Counted from the stretch's first letter, positions 35,068-43,883 are shown. The stretch: 64,000 nt of DNA from JBGTFE01 sp036403235 (GCA_036403235.1 DASWRI010000083.1:62001-126000); one strand, 5' to 3'. The notes: a model not told the origin generated them from the letters alone. Program-made: numbers and translations.

Positions 35068-35616
35068 ATGAAACACAATTTTTTAATTTTCTTTCTGCTC
35101 GTATTTTCTTTGATGCTTTTTTCTCTAAACGCCGGAGCGCAGATGCCGGACGGCAAAACGTCTAAACCTGCGGCAAACGTCGAAAAAATCAATAAGCCCG
35201 ACGTCAAGCTTATCAAATCTATCGTCGATGTCATCGATTTTTCGGGCGAAGGCGCTTACGAGATTTTGGCCAACAACCCGAATTGGATGTTTGTCGGGCC
35301 GAACCGGGAAATCACCGTCAAAGAATCTCAAAAAATAGTCGGTTACGGCTCGGCCGTTTTCGGCACATCTTCGGGAACAAGCCAGATTGCCGTCAGTCTC
35401 TGTTATCAAAAGAAGGGCGACAGCGCCGTCTTTTCCTTTGCCGGAGACAATCATCTGATTGCCGATGCCGATTCGCTCCGACGGACGTTTGCCGTCAGCG
35501 TTTCGACCGCGCTTCCCGCCGGAACATATTCGGTCGGCTACTGCGTCGTCAATCGCGGGCCGCAGACGCTCGACAACAACAATTACGTCAATGGCTGGAT
35601 TATGGTCGTCAACTGA
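35068..35616 (+). CDS. Secreted beta-rich protein of unknown function
   Basis: 182 residues with a signal peptide (FLIFFLLVFSLMLFSLNAGA, cleavage before QMPDG). The mature domain has alternating hydrophobic strands (ITVKESQKIVGYGSAVFGT, then TSQIAVSLCYQ, FAVSVSTALPAGTYSVGYCVVN). This is consistent with an Ig-like or jelly-roll domain with two cysteines that could form a disulfide. A good ribosome-binding site (ACGGAGAAA) and a consensus promoter suggest high expression. No family recognised. Confidence 0.75.
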   Translation: MKHNFLIFFLLVFSLMLFSLNAGAQMPDGKTSKPAANVEKINKPDVKLIKSIVDVIDFSGEGAYEILANNPNWMFVGPNREITVKESQKIVGYGSAVFGTSSGTSQIAVSLCYQKKGDSAVFSFAGDNHLIADADSLRRTFAVSVSTALPAGTYSVGYCVVNRGPQTLDNNNYVNGWIMVVN

Positions 35617-35623
35617 TTCGTTT

Positions 35624-35986
35624 TTAAGTCTCGATTGGCGCGCCCGCATCTTTCCACGCCGTCCAGCCGCCAGTCATCGAAAACACGTTTCGGTAACCCA
35701 TTTTCTGCAGATTGTCGGCCGCCATAGCCGAGCGGTAACCGCCGCCGCAGTAGAGAATCAATTCCGCGTCTTTATCGGGAAACTTCCCGACGATGTCGCG
35801 CTCGATGACGCCGCGCCCGATGTGCGCCGCGCCCTCGGCGTGCCCGGCTTCGAACTCGTTATCCTCGCGCACGTCAATCAAACTTGCGCCTTCGCCTAAG
35901 CGCGCCCGCGCGTCCTCGACCGATATTTCTTTAATGCGGCTTTTCGCATCGCCCGTGATTTCCAAAAACTCCTTTGTATGCTCCAT
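35624..35986 (-). CDS. Rhodanese-domain protein
   Basis: 120 residues, a single rhodanese domain: IKEISVEDARARLGEG, LIDVREDNEFEAGHAEGAAHIGRG and the active-site loop YCGGGYRS with the catalytic Cys. It would transfer sulfane sulfur, for example from thiosulfate or a persulfide carrier. The end GGWTAWKDAG is typical. It converges with the secreted-protein gene, with seven bases between the stops. The loop CGGGYRS is common among single-domain rhodaneses. Confidence 0.9.
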   Translation of the reverse strand: MEHTKEFLEITGDAKSRIKEISVEDARARLGEGASLIDVREDNEFEAGHAEGAAHIGRGVIERDIVGKFPDKDAELILYCGGGYRSAMAADNLQKMGYRNVFSMTGGWTAWKDAGAPIET

Positions 35987-36096
35987 ATCGAAAACAGTTT
36001 ACCCGAAACGATTTGTCTAAACTAGCCTGGCTTGGCGGAAACTTCTATAATAAGAGTATTGAAAGTTTTTATAAATTTATTAAAACGAGGAATTAA

Positions 36097-37506
36097 ATGG
36101 CAGAACAATTTGACGTGGTAATTATCGGCTCCGGCCCCGGCGGATACGTCGCCGCCGTGCGCGGAGCACAGGTCGGTTTGAAAGTAGCGATTATCGAAAA
36201 GGAAAAGGACGCAAGGCTGGGCGGCACGTGCGGTTTGCGCGGCTGTATTCCGACAAAAGCATTATTGAACGCGGCGCATTTATACGAAAAAGCCGGGCAT
36301 TTTGAAAATTTCGGTCTCAAAATCGAAGGCTTGTCCTACGATTTTGAGAAAGTTCAAAAATATAAATCCGATGTCGTCTCAAAAAACTCGGCGGGCGTGT
36401 CTTATCTGATGAAGAAAAACAAGGTCACGGTTTTTAACGGTTTCGGCAAAATCGCAGGGCGCGGCAAAGTCGAAGTCGCCTACGATGACGGCAAAAAGGA
36501 AACTATCGAGACGAAAAACATCATCATCGCCACCGGCTCGGTCGTGCGCCCGATTCCCGGTTTTGAGACGGACGGAAAATTAGTCGTCAATTCCGACCAG
36601 ATTCTTGAATTAAACGCGGTTCCGAAATCGATGGTCGTGCTCGGTTCGGGCGCGGTCGGCGTCGAGTTCGCATCGGTTTACTCGCGCTTCGGCTGCGACA
36701 CGACGGTCGTCGAGTTGATGGATAGAATCGTTCCCATCGAAGACGCCGACGTTTCCAAAGAGCTCGAACGGAGCTTCAAAAAACGCGGCATCAAGATAAT
36801 GACCGGAACAAAGCTCGACAAGCTCGAAAAAACGAAAAACAGCATCAAAATTTCGGGCAAGGACGCCAAAGGCAAAGAAGTCGCGCTCGAAGCCGAGATG
36901 CTGCTCGTCGCCATCGGCCGGATGCCGTATCTCGAAAAGCTCGGCCTTGAAAACACAAAGGCGGTCGTCAACCCGCGCGGCACGATAAAAGTCAACGAAT
37001 ACTGCGAAACCGACGAGCCCGGCGTTTTCGCCATCGGCGACGTCATCGACACGGCCTGGCTGGCGCATCTCGCGTCAAAAGAAGGAATTCTGGTCGTCGA
37101 AAAATTGGCCGGCAAAAAAGTCGAGCCGATAAACCAGCGGCTTGTCCCGAACTGCACCTACTGCGACCCGGAAGTGGCGAGCGTCGGATTGACCGAAGCA
37201 AGGGCGAAAGAAGAAGGCTACGACGTAAAAGTCGGCAAATTTCCCTTTTCGGCGTCGGGCAAAGCGCGCATCTTGGGCGAAACCGACGGCTTCGTCAAAA
37301 TCGTCTCGGAGAAAAAATACGACGAAGTTCTAGGCGTTCACATCATCGGCCCGCACGCGACCGAATTATTGGCCGAAGCCTGCGTCGCGATGCAGCTCGA
37401 AACGACCGCCGACGAGCTCGGACGAACGATTCACGCGCACCCGACCGTCTCCGAATCCGTCATGGAAGCGGCCGAAGGCGTCCACGATTTGACGATTCAT
37501 ATGTAA
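36097..37506 (+). CDS. lpdA: Dihydrolipoyl dehydrogenase (E3)
   Basis: 469 residues. FAD-binding GSGPGGYVAAVRGAQ, the redox-active disulfide in GGTCGLRGCIPTKALL (CxxxxC), NAD-binding GSGAVGVEFASVYSRFG, a second FAD motif GVFAIGDV and the C-terminal His-Glu pair in HAHPTVSESVMEAAEG are all present. E3 reoxidises dihydrolipoamide of 2-oxoacid dehydrogenase complexes. The sequence GLRG between the cysteines is unusual compared with LNVG. It is likely the E3 for the E1/E2 genes further along. The ribosome-binding site is ACGAGGAA. Confidence 0.95.
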   Translation: MAEQFDVVIIGSGPGGYVAAVRGAQVGLKVAIIEKEKDARLGGTCGLRGCIPTKALLNAAHLYEKAGHFENFGLKIEGLSYDFEKVQKYKSDVVSKNSAGVSYLMKKNKVTVFNGFGKIAGRGKVEVAYDDGKKETIETKNIIIATGSVVRPIPGFETDGKLVVNSDQILELNAVPKSMVVLGSGAVGVEFASVYSRFGCDTTVVELMDRIVPIEDADVSKELERSFKKRGIKIMTGTKLDKLEKTKNSIKISGKDAKGKEVALEAEMLLVAIGRMPYLEKLGLENTKAVVNPRGTIKVNEYCETDEPGVFAIGDVIDTAWLAHLASKEGILVVEKLAGKKVEPINQRLVPNCTYCDPEVASVGLTEARAKEEGYDVKVGKFPFSASGKARILGETDGFVKIVSEKKYDEVLGVHIIGPHATELLAEACVAMQLETTADELGRTIHAHPTVSESVMEAAEGVHDLTIHM

Positions 37507-37528
37507 ACCAGAGGTCAGAGTTTAGAGG

Positions 37529-37567
37529 TCAGCGGTCAGTTATGATAAATTGACCGCTGATTTTTTT
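37529..37567 (+). terminator. Rho-independent terminator of lpdA, built from heptad repeats
   Basis: TCAGCGGTCA (37529-37538) pairs perfectly with TGACCGCTGA (37551-37560) and is followed by TTTTTTT. The left flank from 37511 contains units like GGTCAGA, so here a heptad element clearly serves as a terminator. Confidence 0.88.
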
Positions 37568-37630
37568 ATTTGTTCGAAGGAAAGTTTGTTGTAAAATTAT
37601 CGTTAATTTCAAATCGGGAGCGGTCTAAAA

Positions 37631-38620
37631 ATGAAAAGGATTATCATTTCGGCAATTTTTATTCTGGCAATAAGCGGTTTTGTTTTCGCTCAGACGCCGC
37701 GCGCCGTGATTGATAAAATTAAAGAGATAAGACCGCTCGAATCGAGCCGCGAGAATGTCAGGGAGATTTTGAAGGATTACGAACTCGACGATGATGACGA
37801 CGAGGAGCATTACCAGGAATTTTCGAACGACGATGCCGACATCGAAGTCCGGTATTCAAACGGCAGGTGCGAGAAAAATTCGGATGACGAGAAAGACTAC
37901 GACGACGTGGCCGAGATTTGGAACGTCGGCGAGTGGAAGGTTACCAAAGTTGAAATTAGGCTCGACGAATCGATTAAAATCGAAGACGCCGGATACGATT
38001 TGTCGGAATTTAAAAAAGAGAAAAACGAGGCCTTTGCCGACCGTTACATTTATCACAGTAAAAATACAGGAATCGCTTTTGTGGTGGACGAAGGCGAGAC
38101 CGACGAAATCATTCTTTTCCCGCCCAAAGGCAGTTATTCGATGCTCTGCGATAACGAAAAGGCAAAGAAATTTTATTCAAGCGATACATGGTTCGGCACT
38201 AAAGAATTAAGCTCGCAGGAAATCCGGGAATATTCGGCTAATGTTAACAGTATAACTTTAAGCGAAACGGAAATAATCGCCGGCTGCAATAAGAAAAAGC
38301 AAAACAGAAGCTGCGCGGACAGTGTTAAAGAAATCTCTGTAACTGTCGAAGCCAATGACCTGGAGAACGATGTTCTGACTTTCAATTACACGGTTTCCGG
38401 CGGGCGCATTATCGGTGAGGGCGCAAAAGTCATCTGGGATTTAGCGGGCGTCGAGCCCGGAATTTACACCATCACGGCCGGAGTCGATGACGGCTGCGGC
38501 GTCTGCGGCACGACGAAAACAGAAAAAATCGTCGTCAAAAAATGCCCGGACTGCAACCAAAACAACACCACTCATTTTTCGTCAAAACCGTTTATCAAAC
38601 CTAAAACCGGAGCAAATTAA
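37631..38620 (+). CDS. Secreted protein with C-terminal PKD/Ig-like domain
   Basis: 329 residues with a signal peptide (IIISAIFILAISGFVFA). The middle is very acidic (a run of Asp and Glu around 53-60). The C-terminal region (about 225-310) contains a conserved Ig/PKD-like pattern: VTVEANDLENDVLTFNYTVSGG, VIWDLAGVEPGIYTITAGV. It also has Cys pairs (GCGVCG, KCPDC), which suggests disulfides. Such domains occur in acidobacterial envelope proteins. A repeat-truncated small ORF follows directly downstream. Function unknown. Confidence 0.75.
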   Translation: MKRIIISAIFILAISGFVFAQTPRAVIDKIKEIRPLESSRENVREILKDYELDDDDDEEHYQEFSNDDADIEVRYSNGRCEKNSDDEKDYDDVAEIWNVGEWKVTKVEIRLDESIKIEDAGYDLSEFKKEKNEAFADRYIYHSKNTGIAFVVDEGETDEIILFPPKGSYSMLCDNEKAKKFYSSDTWFGTKELSSQEIREYSANVNSITLSETEIIAGCNKKKQNRSCADSVKEISVTVEANDLENDVLTFNYTVSGGRIIGEGAKVIWDLAGVEPGIYTITAGVDDGCGVCGTTKTEKIVVKKCPDCNQNNTTHFSSKPFIKPKTGAN

Positions 38621-38622
38621 AG

Positions 38623-38670
38623 ATGAAAAAGATTATCGTTTTCGCATTTTTCGAAGCGGCTGAAAGCTGA
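38623..38670 (+). pseudogene. Truncated signal-peptide-like ORF cut off by a heptad repeat
   Basis: Three bases after the preceding stop, an ATG preceded by GGAG at about ten bases opens MKKIIVFAFFEAAES and stops at 38670. The first ten residues look like the start of a signal peptide. The frame runs straight into the left arm of the heptad hairpin. This suggests a former downstream gene whose body was lost, or a chance frame. Confidence 0.35.
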
Positions 38671-38723
38671 AAACTGATAGTTTGTTCTTCCATTATCAGT
38701 TTTCAGTTTTCAGCTTTCAGTTA
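38657..38723. repeat. Heptad-repeat hairpin upstream of serA
   Basis: The left arm reads GGCTGAAAGCTGAAAACTGA; the right arm (38693-38722) repeats CAGTTTT and CAGCTTT units as its reverse complement. The element ends about 28 bp before the serA ATG. Confidence 0.75.
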
Positions 38724-38750
38724 TTTTTCTGCTATCATCTACAGTTTCTT

Positions 38751-39986
38751 ATGGCGAATGGTCAAACATCTTATCCGAGAAACAAAATCAAAATCCTTTT
38801 GCTCGAAAACATTTCCGATTCGGCGGTCGAGGAACTGCAGGCGGGCGGCTACGCTGAAATCAAAAGAATTCCGGGCGCTCTCGGCGAAACGGATTTGATT
38901 CGGGAAATCAAAGGCGTGCATATTCTGGGCATTCGCTCGAAGACGCACGTTTCCGCAAAAGTTCTCGAAAAAGCCGATAAATTGCTGGCCGCCGGCGCGT
39001 TTTGCATCGGCGTCAATCAAATCGATTTGCGCGCGGCGACCGCCAAAGGCGTCGCCGTTTTTAACGCGCCTTATTCAAACACGCGCTCGGTGGCGGAGCT
39101 CGTCATCGGGCTGTGCGTCATGCTGATTCGCAAAATTACCGATAAAAACAAAGCCGCGCACGAAGGCGTCTGGCTCAAGGAAGCAAAGGGAGCGTTTGAG
39201 CTGCGCGGGAAAACTCTCGGCATCGTCGGCTACGGCAACATCGGCTCGCAGGTTTCGGTGATGGCCGAAGCGATGGGCATGAACGTCGTCTATTACGACA
39301 CTTTGACAAAGCTTCCGCACGGAAACGCCAAACAAATCCGCGACTTGAAAGAGCTTCTAAAACAGTCGGACATCGTCACTTTGCACGTTCCTTCGGACGC
39401 GACGACGCGCAATCTGATAAACGAAAAAACGCTTTCGGCGATGCAAAAAGGCTCGATTTTCTTAAATTATTCGCGCGGCGACGTCGTCGATTTGGACGCT
39501 TTGCGAAAATACATCGAAAACGGTACAATTTCCGGCGCGGCCGTCGACGTTTTCCCCGCCGAGCCCGAAAAAAACGGCGACGCGTTTGAAAGCGTTCTGC
39601 AAAATTTGCCGAACGTCATTTTAACGCCGCACGTCGGCGGCTCGACCGAAGAAGCACAGGCCAACATCGGGCTCGACGTGACCGCAAAATTGATAAATTA
39701 TCTCGAACTCGGAACGTCGAGCGGCTCGCACACCGTTCCCGACGTCAACTTGCCGCCGCAGGCCGGAACGCACCGGATTCTGCACATACACCAGAATATT
39801 CCCGGCGTTTTGTCCGAAATCAACTCGCGCCTTTCCGGGCGCGGCATAAACATTACCGGACAATATCTCAAGACCAACGAAGAAATCGGCTACGTCATTC
39901 TCGACATCGACACCGGGCTTTCCGCAAAAGCGTTCGAGATTTTGCGCGACGTGCGCGGAACGATAAAAACGCGAATGGTTTATTAA
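38751..39986 (+). CDS. serA: D-3-phosphoglycerate dehydrogenase
   Basis: 411 residues from the ATG at 38751, matching the E. coli-type SerA length (about 410). It oxidises 3-phosphoglycerate to 3-phosphohydroxypyruvate, the first step of serine synthesis. NAD-binding GIVGYGNIGSQVSVMAEAMGM, catalytic Arg in NYSRGDVVD, Glu in VDVFPAEPE, His in LTPHVGGSTEEAQ and a C-terminal ACT domain (about 340-411; HIHQNIPGVLSEINSRLSGRGI) for serine feedback are visible. A longer in-frame reading would translate the repeat and is rejected. Confidence 0.94.
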   Translation: MANGQTSYPRNKIKILLLENISDSAVEELQAGGYAEIKRIPGALGETDLIREIKGVHILGIRSKTHVSAKVLEKADKLLAAGAFCIGVNQIDLRAATAKGVAVFNAPYSNTRSVAELVIGLCVMLIRKITDKNKAAHEGVWLKEAKGAFELRGKTLGIVGYGNIGSQVSVMAEAMGMNVVYYDTLTKLPHGNAKQIRDLKELLKQSDIVTLHVPSDATTRNLINEKTLSAMQKGSIFLNYSRGDVVDLDALRKYIENGTISGAAVDVFPAEPEKNGDAFESVLQNLPNVILTPHVGGSTEEAQANIGLDVTAKLINYLELGTSSGSHTVPDVNLPPQAGTHRILHIHQNIPGVLSEINSRLSGRGINITGQYLKTNEEIGYVILDIDTGLSAKAFEILRDVRGTIKTRMVY

Positions 39987-40016
39987 AAAATATTCGTTTG
40001 CTCTTAAAGGACAGAT

Positions 40017-40080
40017 GGTTTCAAGTTTCACGTATCAGGTTTCAGGCTCTACGTCGTAACTTGAAGCTTGAAACTTGTGA
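40017..40080. repeat. Heptad-repeat element after serA
   Basis: Units such as TTTCAAG and TTTCACG on the left are mirrored by TTGAAGC and TTGAAAC on the right, separated by a short middle. The following 46 bp up to the next ATG hold no clear ribosome-binding site. Confidence 0.65.
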
Positions 40081-40126
40081 AATCCGCCCTTGCTTACGCG
40101 CGGGCTTCTGCCTTATTTTTTGTAAT

Positions 40127-41137
40127 ATGAAAATTATAATTCTGCTGCTGACCGTTTTTGTTTCAATCGCAAATGCTCAGTGGCGAAAACAAACAGTCGA
40201 TACCAAAGCGAGTTTGCGCGGGCTTTCGGTCGTTAACGAAAATATCGTCTGGGCGAGCGGCACGGGCGGAACATTTCTGCGAACGACCGACGGCGGCAAA
40301 ACGTGGACAACCGGCAAAGTACCTGACGCCGAAAAATTGGATTTTCGCGACGTCGAAGCTTTCGACGCCGACACGGCCTATCTTTTGAGCATCGGCGAGG
40401 GCGAAAGCTCGCGGATTTATAAAACCATCGACGGCGGAAAAACGTGGAAGCTGCAATTTAAAAATACAAATCCGAAGGCATTTTTCGACGCGCTCGCCTT
40501 CTGGGACAAAACTCACGGAATCGCAATGAGCGACCCGGTTGACGGCAAATATGTGTTGATTGAAACCTCGGACGGCGAAACGTGGAAACCGCTCGCGACC
40601 GACAAAATGGCAAACGCCAAAGACGGCGAAGCCGCGTTTGCGGCAAGCGGAACGTGTATTTTAACCGAGGGCAAAACAAGCGTCTTTCTCGTTTCGGGCG
40701 GAAACGACGCGCGCGTTTTTCGGTCGGCAAATCGCGGGCTGAGCTGGTTTGTAAGCAATACGTCTTTTACCAAAGGAACGGCCGGGAGCGGAATTTTTTC
40801 GATTGCGATGTATGACGGTAAAAAAGGCGTTATCGTCGGCGGGAATTACGAAAAGCCGGACGATACGACAAACAATCTGGCTTTTACAAACGATGGCGGA
40901 AAAACGTGGACGATTGGAAAAGGCTTAAACGGCTATCGCTCGGGCGTCGCTTACGTCGATAAAAAGACGATTATCGCGGTCGGCTCAAACGGTTCTGATT
41001 TATCTACCGACGGCGGAAAAATCTGGACAAATCTTGATAAAGAGAATTACAATGCGGTTGCAGCACGCGGCAAAAATGCGGTCTGGGCGGTCGGAGCAAA
41101 CGGGCTCGTCGCCAAATTCACTTTATCTTCAAAATAA
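40127..41137 (+). CDS. Secreted Ycf48/BNR-repeat beta-propeller protein
   Basis: 336 residues with a signal peptide (IIILLLTVFVSIANA). The repeats TTDGGKTWTTG, TIDGGKTWKLQ, TSDGETWKP, TNDGGKTWTIG and STDGGKIWTN are the blades of a BNR/Ycf48-like propeller. Ycf48 itself aids photosystem II assembly; in non-phototrophs such secreted propellers have unclear roles. The start at 40127 gives a clean signal peptide; an earlier in-frame start would be inside the repeat. The next gene begins three bases after the stop, indicating an operon. Confidence 0.85.
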   Translation: MKIIILLLTVFVSIANAQWRKQTVDTKASLRGLSVVNENIVWASGTGGTFLRTTDGGKTWTTGKVPDAEKLDFRDVEAFDADTAYLLSIGEGESSRIYKTIDGGKTWKLQFKNTNPKAFFDALAFWDKTHGIAMSDPVDGKYVLIETSDGETWKPLATDKMANAKDGEAAFAASGTCILTEGKTSVFLVSGGNDARVFRSANRGLSWFVSNTSFTKGTAGSGIFSIAMYDGKKGVIVGGNYEKPDDTTNNLAFTNDGGKTWTIGKGLNGYRSGVAYVDKKTIIAVGSNGSDLSTDGGKIWTNLDKENYNAVAARGKNAVWAVGANGLVAKFTLSSK

Positions 41138-41140
41138 AAT

Positions 41141-41863
41141 ATGTGGGAAAATTGCCGGGAAAAGCTCGAACGGCTGAAAAACCTTGACCGCCAATGCCAG
41201 GCCTTCGGTGCGGAAGAACACAGGTATATTGTTAATTCGCGCTTGCCTGACGAACTCATCTCGGATTTTGAAGAACACAGATATTTTAAAATACCGCTCG
41301 AACTCAGGCGTTTTTATATGGAAGTCGGAAACGGCATCGCCGGTCCCGGTTACGGTTTGAGCGACATTTTCCAGTTGGGAGGATTTCGCCCCCATATGCC
41401 TTACGAAGACGTCGAAAATTTGAAGCAAAGAGATGGCGTTGATTTCGATATTTCGCGTCTTACCGGAGTTATCCCGATTGTGCCGGAAGGCTGCGGGCAT
41501 CAGGTTTGTTTGATAGCGTCGGGCGAAAAAGCCGGTAAAATAATCTATGTTTCCGAAGACGGATACGCGCAGGAAACCTCGAAGAATTTTGCCGAGTATT
41601 ACACCGATTGGCTGGACGGAGAGCTTGAAAAATTTGAATTGGTCGAAAAGATGATGCGGGCCGGAGCGAGCTATTCGGAAATTAGCGACGAATTGCAGGA
41701 AAAATCAGACTCGCTCGACGCCGGAGATATGATTGCGAGCATTGCCGACGCTGCAAAGCCCGCCGAGCTTTTCGGCACGCGGTATCACAAAATCTATCAC
41801 GGAGCGGTGCAATTTCCCTGGTATGAAAAAATCCTGCGCGAATGGCAGGAACATAATTTGTAA
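41141..41863 (+). CDS. SMI1/KNR4 (SUKH) family protein
   Basis: 240 residues. The SUKH fold is suggested by LPDELISDFEEHRYFKIPLELRRFY and the core strand MEVGNGIAGPGYGL, followed by VIPIVPEGCGHQVCLI and EDGYAQETSKNFAEYYTDWL. SUKH proteins include many immunity proteins against nuclease toxins and also general regulators. No toxin gene is adjacent, so an immunity role is open. The C-terminal 60 residues (about 180-240) form a helical extension. It follows the propeller gene by three bases and precedes a DUF1801/YdeI gene by 14. Confidence 0.75.
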   Translation: MWENCREKLERLKNLDRQCQAFGAEEHRYIVNSRLPDELISDFEEHRYFKIPLELRRFYMEVGNGIAGPGYGLSDIFQLGGFRPHMPYEDVENLKQRDGVDFDISRLTGVIPIVPEGCGHQVCLIASGEKAGKIIYVSEDGYAQETSKNFAEYYTDWLDGELEKFELVEKMMRAGASYSEISDELQEKSDSLDAGDMIASIADAAKPAELFGTRYHKIYHGAVQFPWYEKILREWQEHNL

Positions 41864-41877
41864 ATCCGGTGAAAATT

Positions 41878-42489
41878 ATGAAAAAAAGAAATGCGAAGAC
41901 TGACGAATACATCGCAAAATCCGCCGATTTTGCCCGACCGATTCTGACGCATCTGCGCGAACTTGTTCACGAGGCCTGCCCGGAAATCGAGGAAACGTGG
42001 AAATGGAGTTTTCCGAATTTCGATTATAAAGGAATCGTTTGCAGTATGGCGGCGTTCAAACAGCATTGCAGCTTCGGTTTCTGGAAAGCGTCTTTAATGC
42101 CTGACCCGAACAAGCTTTTGACGCAGTCGAGCGAAGCAATGGGACAGATGGGACGCATCAAAAGTCTCGCCGATTTGCCGCCGGACGAAGTTTTGATTGC
42201 TTATATCAAACAAGCCGTCGAGCTGAACGAAAAAGGCGTCAAAGCGCCCGCCAGAGCAAAAACAACCGAGAAAACGGATTTGCAGATTCCCGATTACTTC
42301 ACTTCCGCGCTTGAAGAAAATGAAAAAGCGTCTGAGACGTTTGAAAACTTCAGCTATTCGAATAAAAGGGAATATCTCGAATGGATAAAAGAGGCAAAGA
42401 CGGAAACGACCAGAAACAGGCGACTTGAAACAGCGATTGAGCAGATGGCTGAAGGCAAATCGAAAAACTGGAAATACGAGCGAAAATAA
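41878..42489 (+). CDS. DUF1801 / YdeI-OmdA family protein
   Basis: 203 residues from the ATG at 41878 (GGTGA at 41867-41871 acts as ribosome-binding site; an in-frame GTG at 41869 is the alternative). The N-terminal DUF1801 domain shows ILTHLRELVHEACPEIEETWKWSFPNFDYKG and CSFGFWKASLM. The C-terminal OmdA-like helix region has FENFSYSNKREYLEWIKEAKTETTRNRRLETAIEQMAEG (in short blocks). YdeI-type proteins have been tied to resistance to cationic peptides. A cytoplasmic location is likely, since no signal peptide is seen. Confidence 0.85.
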   Translation: MKKRNAKTDEYIAKSADFARPILTHLRELVHEACPEIEETWKWSFPNFDYKGIVCSMAAFKQHCSFGFWKASLMPDPNKLLTQSSEAMGQMGRIKSLADLPPDEVLIAYIKQAVELNEKGVKAPARAKTTEKTDLQIPDYFTSALEENEKASETFENFSYSNKREYLEWIKEAKTETTRNRRLETAIEQMAEGKSKNWKYERK

Positions 42490-42678
42490 GCTTTATGCAG
42501 TGGTTCGATTTTTGTCGGCTCGCTCGAAGTTTTCGTCATAATTCTCACATACGTTCTGCTCCGGCTCGCGAAACCGCGCAGCGAAAGTCTCGTTTATTCC
42601 CTGCTCAACAGCTTCGGGCGCGAGCCCGATAATCGTTTCATTGATTTACAGCTTCAACTTTTCCGCTTTTATAGTTGA
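42490..42678 (+). pseudogene. Gene remnant encoding a membrane-like segment
   Basis: An open frame of about 62 codons without a usable start codon lies directly after the YdeI-like gene. The translation includes a hydrophobic helix and charged follow-up: GSLEVFVIILTYVLLRLAKP, then SLVYSLLNSFGREPDNRF, and ends at TGA 42676-42678. Composition looks like real coding sequence. It may be the tail of a decayed membrane-protein gene. The gap 42490-42786 otherwise holds only the repeat at 42738-42763. Confidence 0.35.
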
Positions 42679-42737
42679 ATTTTTCTGGCTTTTGATTAGT
42701 CTATTTGGTATCGGGAAATATTTTTAAGGAAGAAAAG

Positions 42738-42763
42738 TTAGCCGCGAATTACACTAATTACAC
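42738..42763. repeat. TTAGCCGCGAATTACAC-type intergenic repeat, copy 1
   Basis: The core TTAGCCGCGAATTACAC recurs at 46319 and 50198. This copy continues with TAATTACAC. It lies about 40 bp before the E1 alpha gene. Confidence 0.75.
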
Positions 42764-42801
42764 AAATAAAAGAAGAAAAATAATTCTTGGCCAAAATAAA
42801 A

Positions 42802-43866
42802 ATGACGGCGAAAACGACTCTGGAAAAATCGAATAAATCCTTAACCTGCACAAATAAAACTTCGCTCACGAGCGAGCGAAAAATAGAGCTTTACCGCTTT
42901 TTGAAAATGACGCGGATGTTTGACGAATTTACCGTCCGGCTCAAGCGGCAGGCAAAATTGACGGGCGGCGTGTTTACGTCGCTCGGACAGGAAGCGACGG
43001 CGGTCGGGACGGCGTTTGCTTTGGAAGCGCAGGATTTTATCGCGCCGTTGATACGCGATATCGGCGCTTGTTTCGTCAAAGGAATTCTTCCGCGCACGAT
43101 TTTCACTCAATACTTAGGCAAAGCGAATGCGCCTTCGAGAGCGACCGACGTGCAGTTCCATTTTGCCGATTTGGAGAAAGGTTTTGTCGGCCCGATTTCG
43201 CATCTCGGCGATATGATTCCGGTGATGACCGGCATTTTGCTCGCCGCGCGGATGAAACAGGAGACCAGAGTCGCCGCCGCATACATCGGCGAAGGCGCGT
43301 CTTCGACCGGCGCGTTTCACGAAGGCATCAATTTCGCCGCCGTCCAGCGTCTTCCGCTTATCACCATTATCGAAAACAACGGCTACGCGTATTCGACGCC
43401 GACGCGCAATCAGTGCGCGGCCGAATCTTTCGTCGAAAAAGCTGCGGGCTACGGAATTCTCGGCTTGAAGACGGACGGAAACGACATCGTTGCATGTTTT
43501 GAGACGATGAAAACGGCGGTCGAGCACGCGCGCGCGGGAAACGGCGCGGTTTTAATCGAAGCGATGACTTATCGCCGCAAAGGTCACGCCGAGCACGATA
43601 ATCAATCTTACGTTCCGGCGGGCGAAATCGAGCGCTGGGCGACGACCAGCGACCCGATTGACCGTTACGAAAGATTTTTAATCGAAGAAAAAATCGCGAC
43701 GGCCGGAGACCTCGACGAAATTGCGACGGAAGTCGAAAAATATTTAAACAAAGAGCTGGCCGTTGCCGAAGAAGCGCCTTTTCCCGAGCCCGTTTCGGCC
43801 GCCTACGACGTTTTCGATAACTCGGTAGTTTCGCCCGCGTTCAAAAAAAAGATTCTGGAAAAATGA
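42802..43866 (+). CDS. 2-oxoacid dehydrogenase E1 component, alpha subunit (pyruvate or branched-chain type)
   Basis: 354 residues from the ATG at 42802; an in-frame TTG at 42787 would add five. Family motifs: LYRFLKMTRMFDEF, GGVFTSLGQEATAVGTAFAL, LIRDIGACFVKG, the thiamine-diphosphate motif GEGASSTGAFHEGINFAAV...ENNGYAYSTP, and YRRKGHAEHDN. The alpha subunit decarboxylates the 2-oxoacid and transfers the acyl group to lipoyl-E2. The GDG of the cofactor motif reads GEG. Branched-chain versus pyruvate specificity cannot be told from sequence. The beta subunit is 5 kb downstream, not adjacent as usual. Confidence 0.9.
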   Translation: MTAKTTLEKSNKSLTCTNKTSLTSERKIELYRFLKMTRMFDEFTVRLKRQAKLTGGVFTSLGQEATAVGTAFALEAQDFIAPLIRDIGACFVKGILPRTIFTQYLGKANAPSRATDVQFHFADLEKGFVGPISHLGDMIPVMTGILLAARMKQETRVAAAYIGEGASSTGAFHEGINFAAVQRLPLITIIENNGYAYSTPTRNQCAAESFVEKAAGYGILGLKTDGNDIVACFETMKTAVEHARAGNGAVLIEAMTYRRKGHAEHDNQSYVPAGEIERWATTSDPIDRYERFLIEEKIATAGDLDEIATEVEKYLNKELAVAEEAPFPEPVSAAYDVFDNSVVSPAFKKKILEK

Positions 43867-43883
43867 CGGAAAATTAAAACAGT

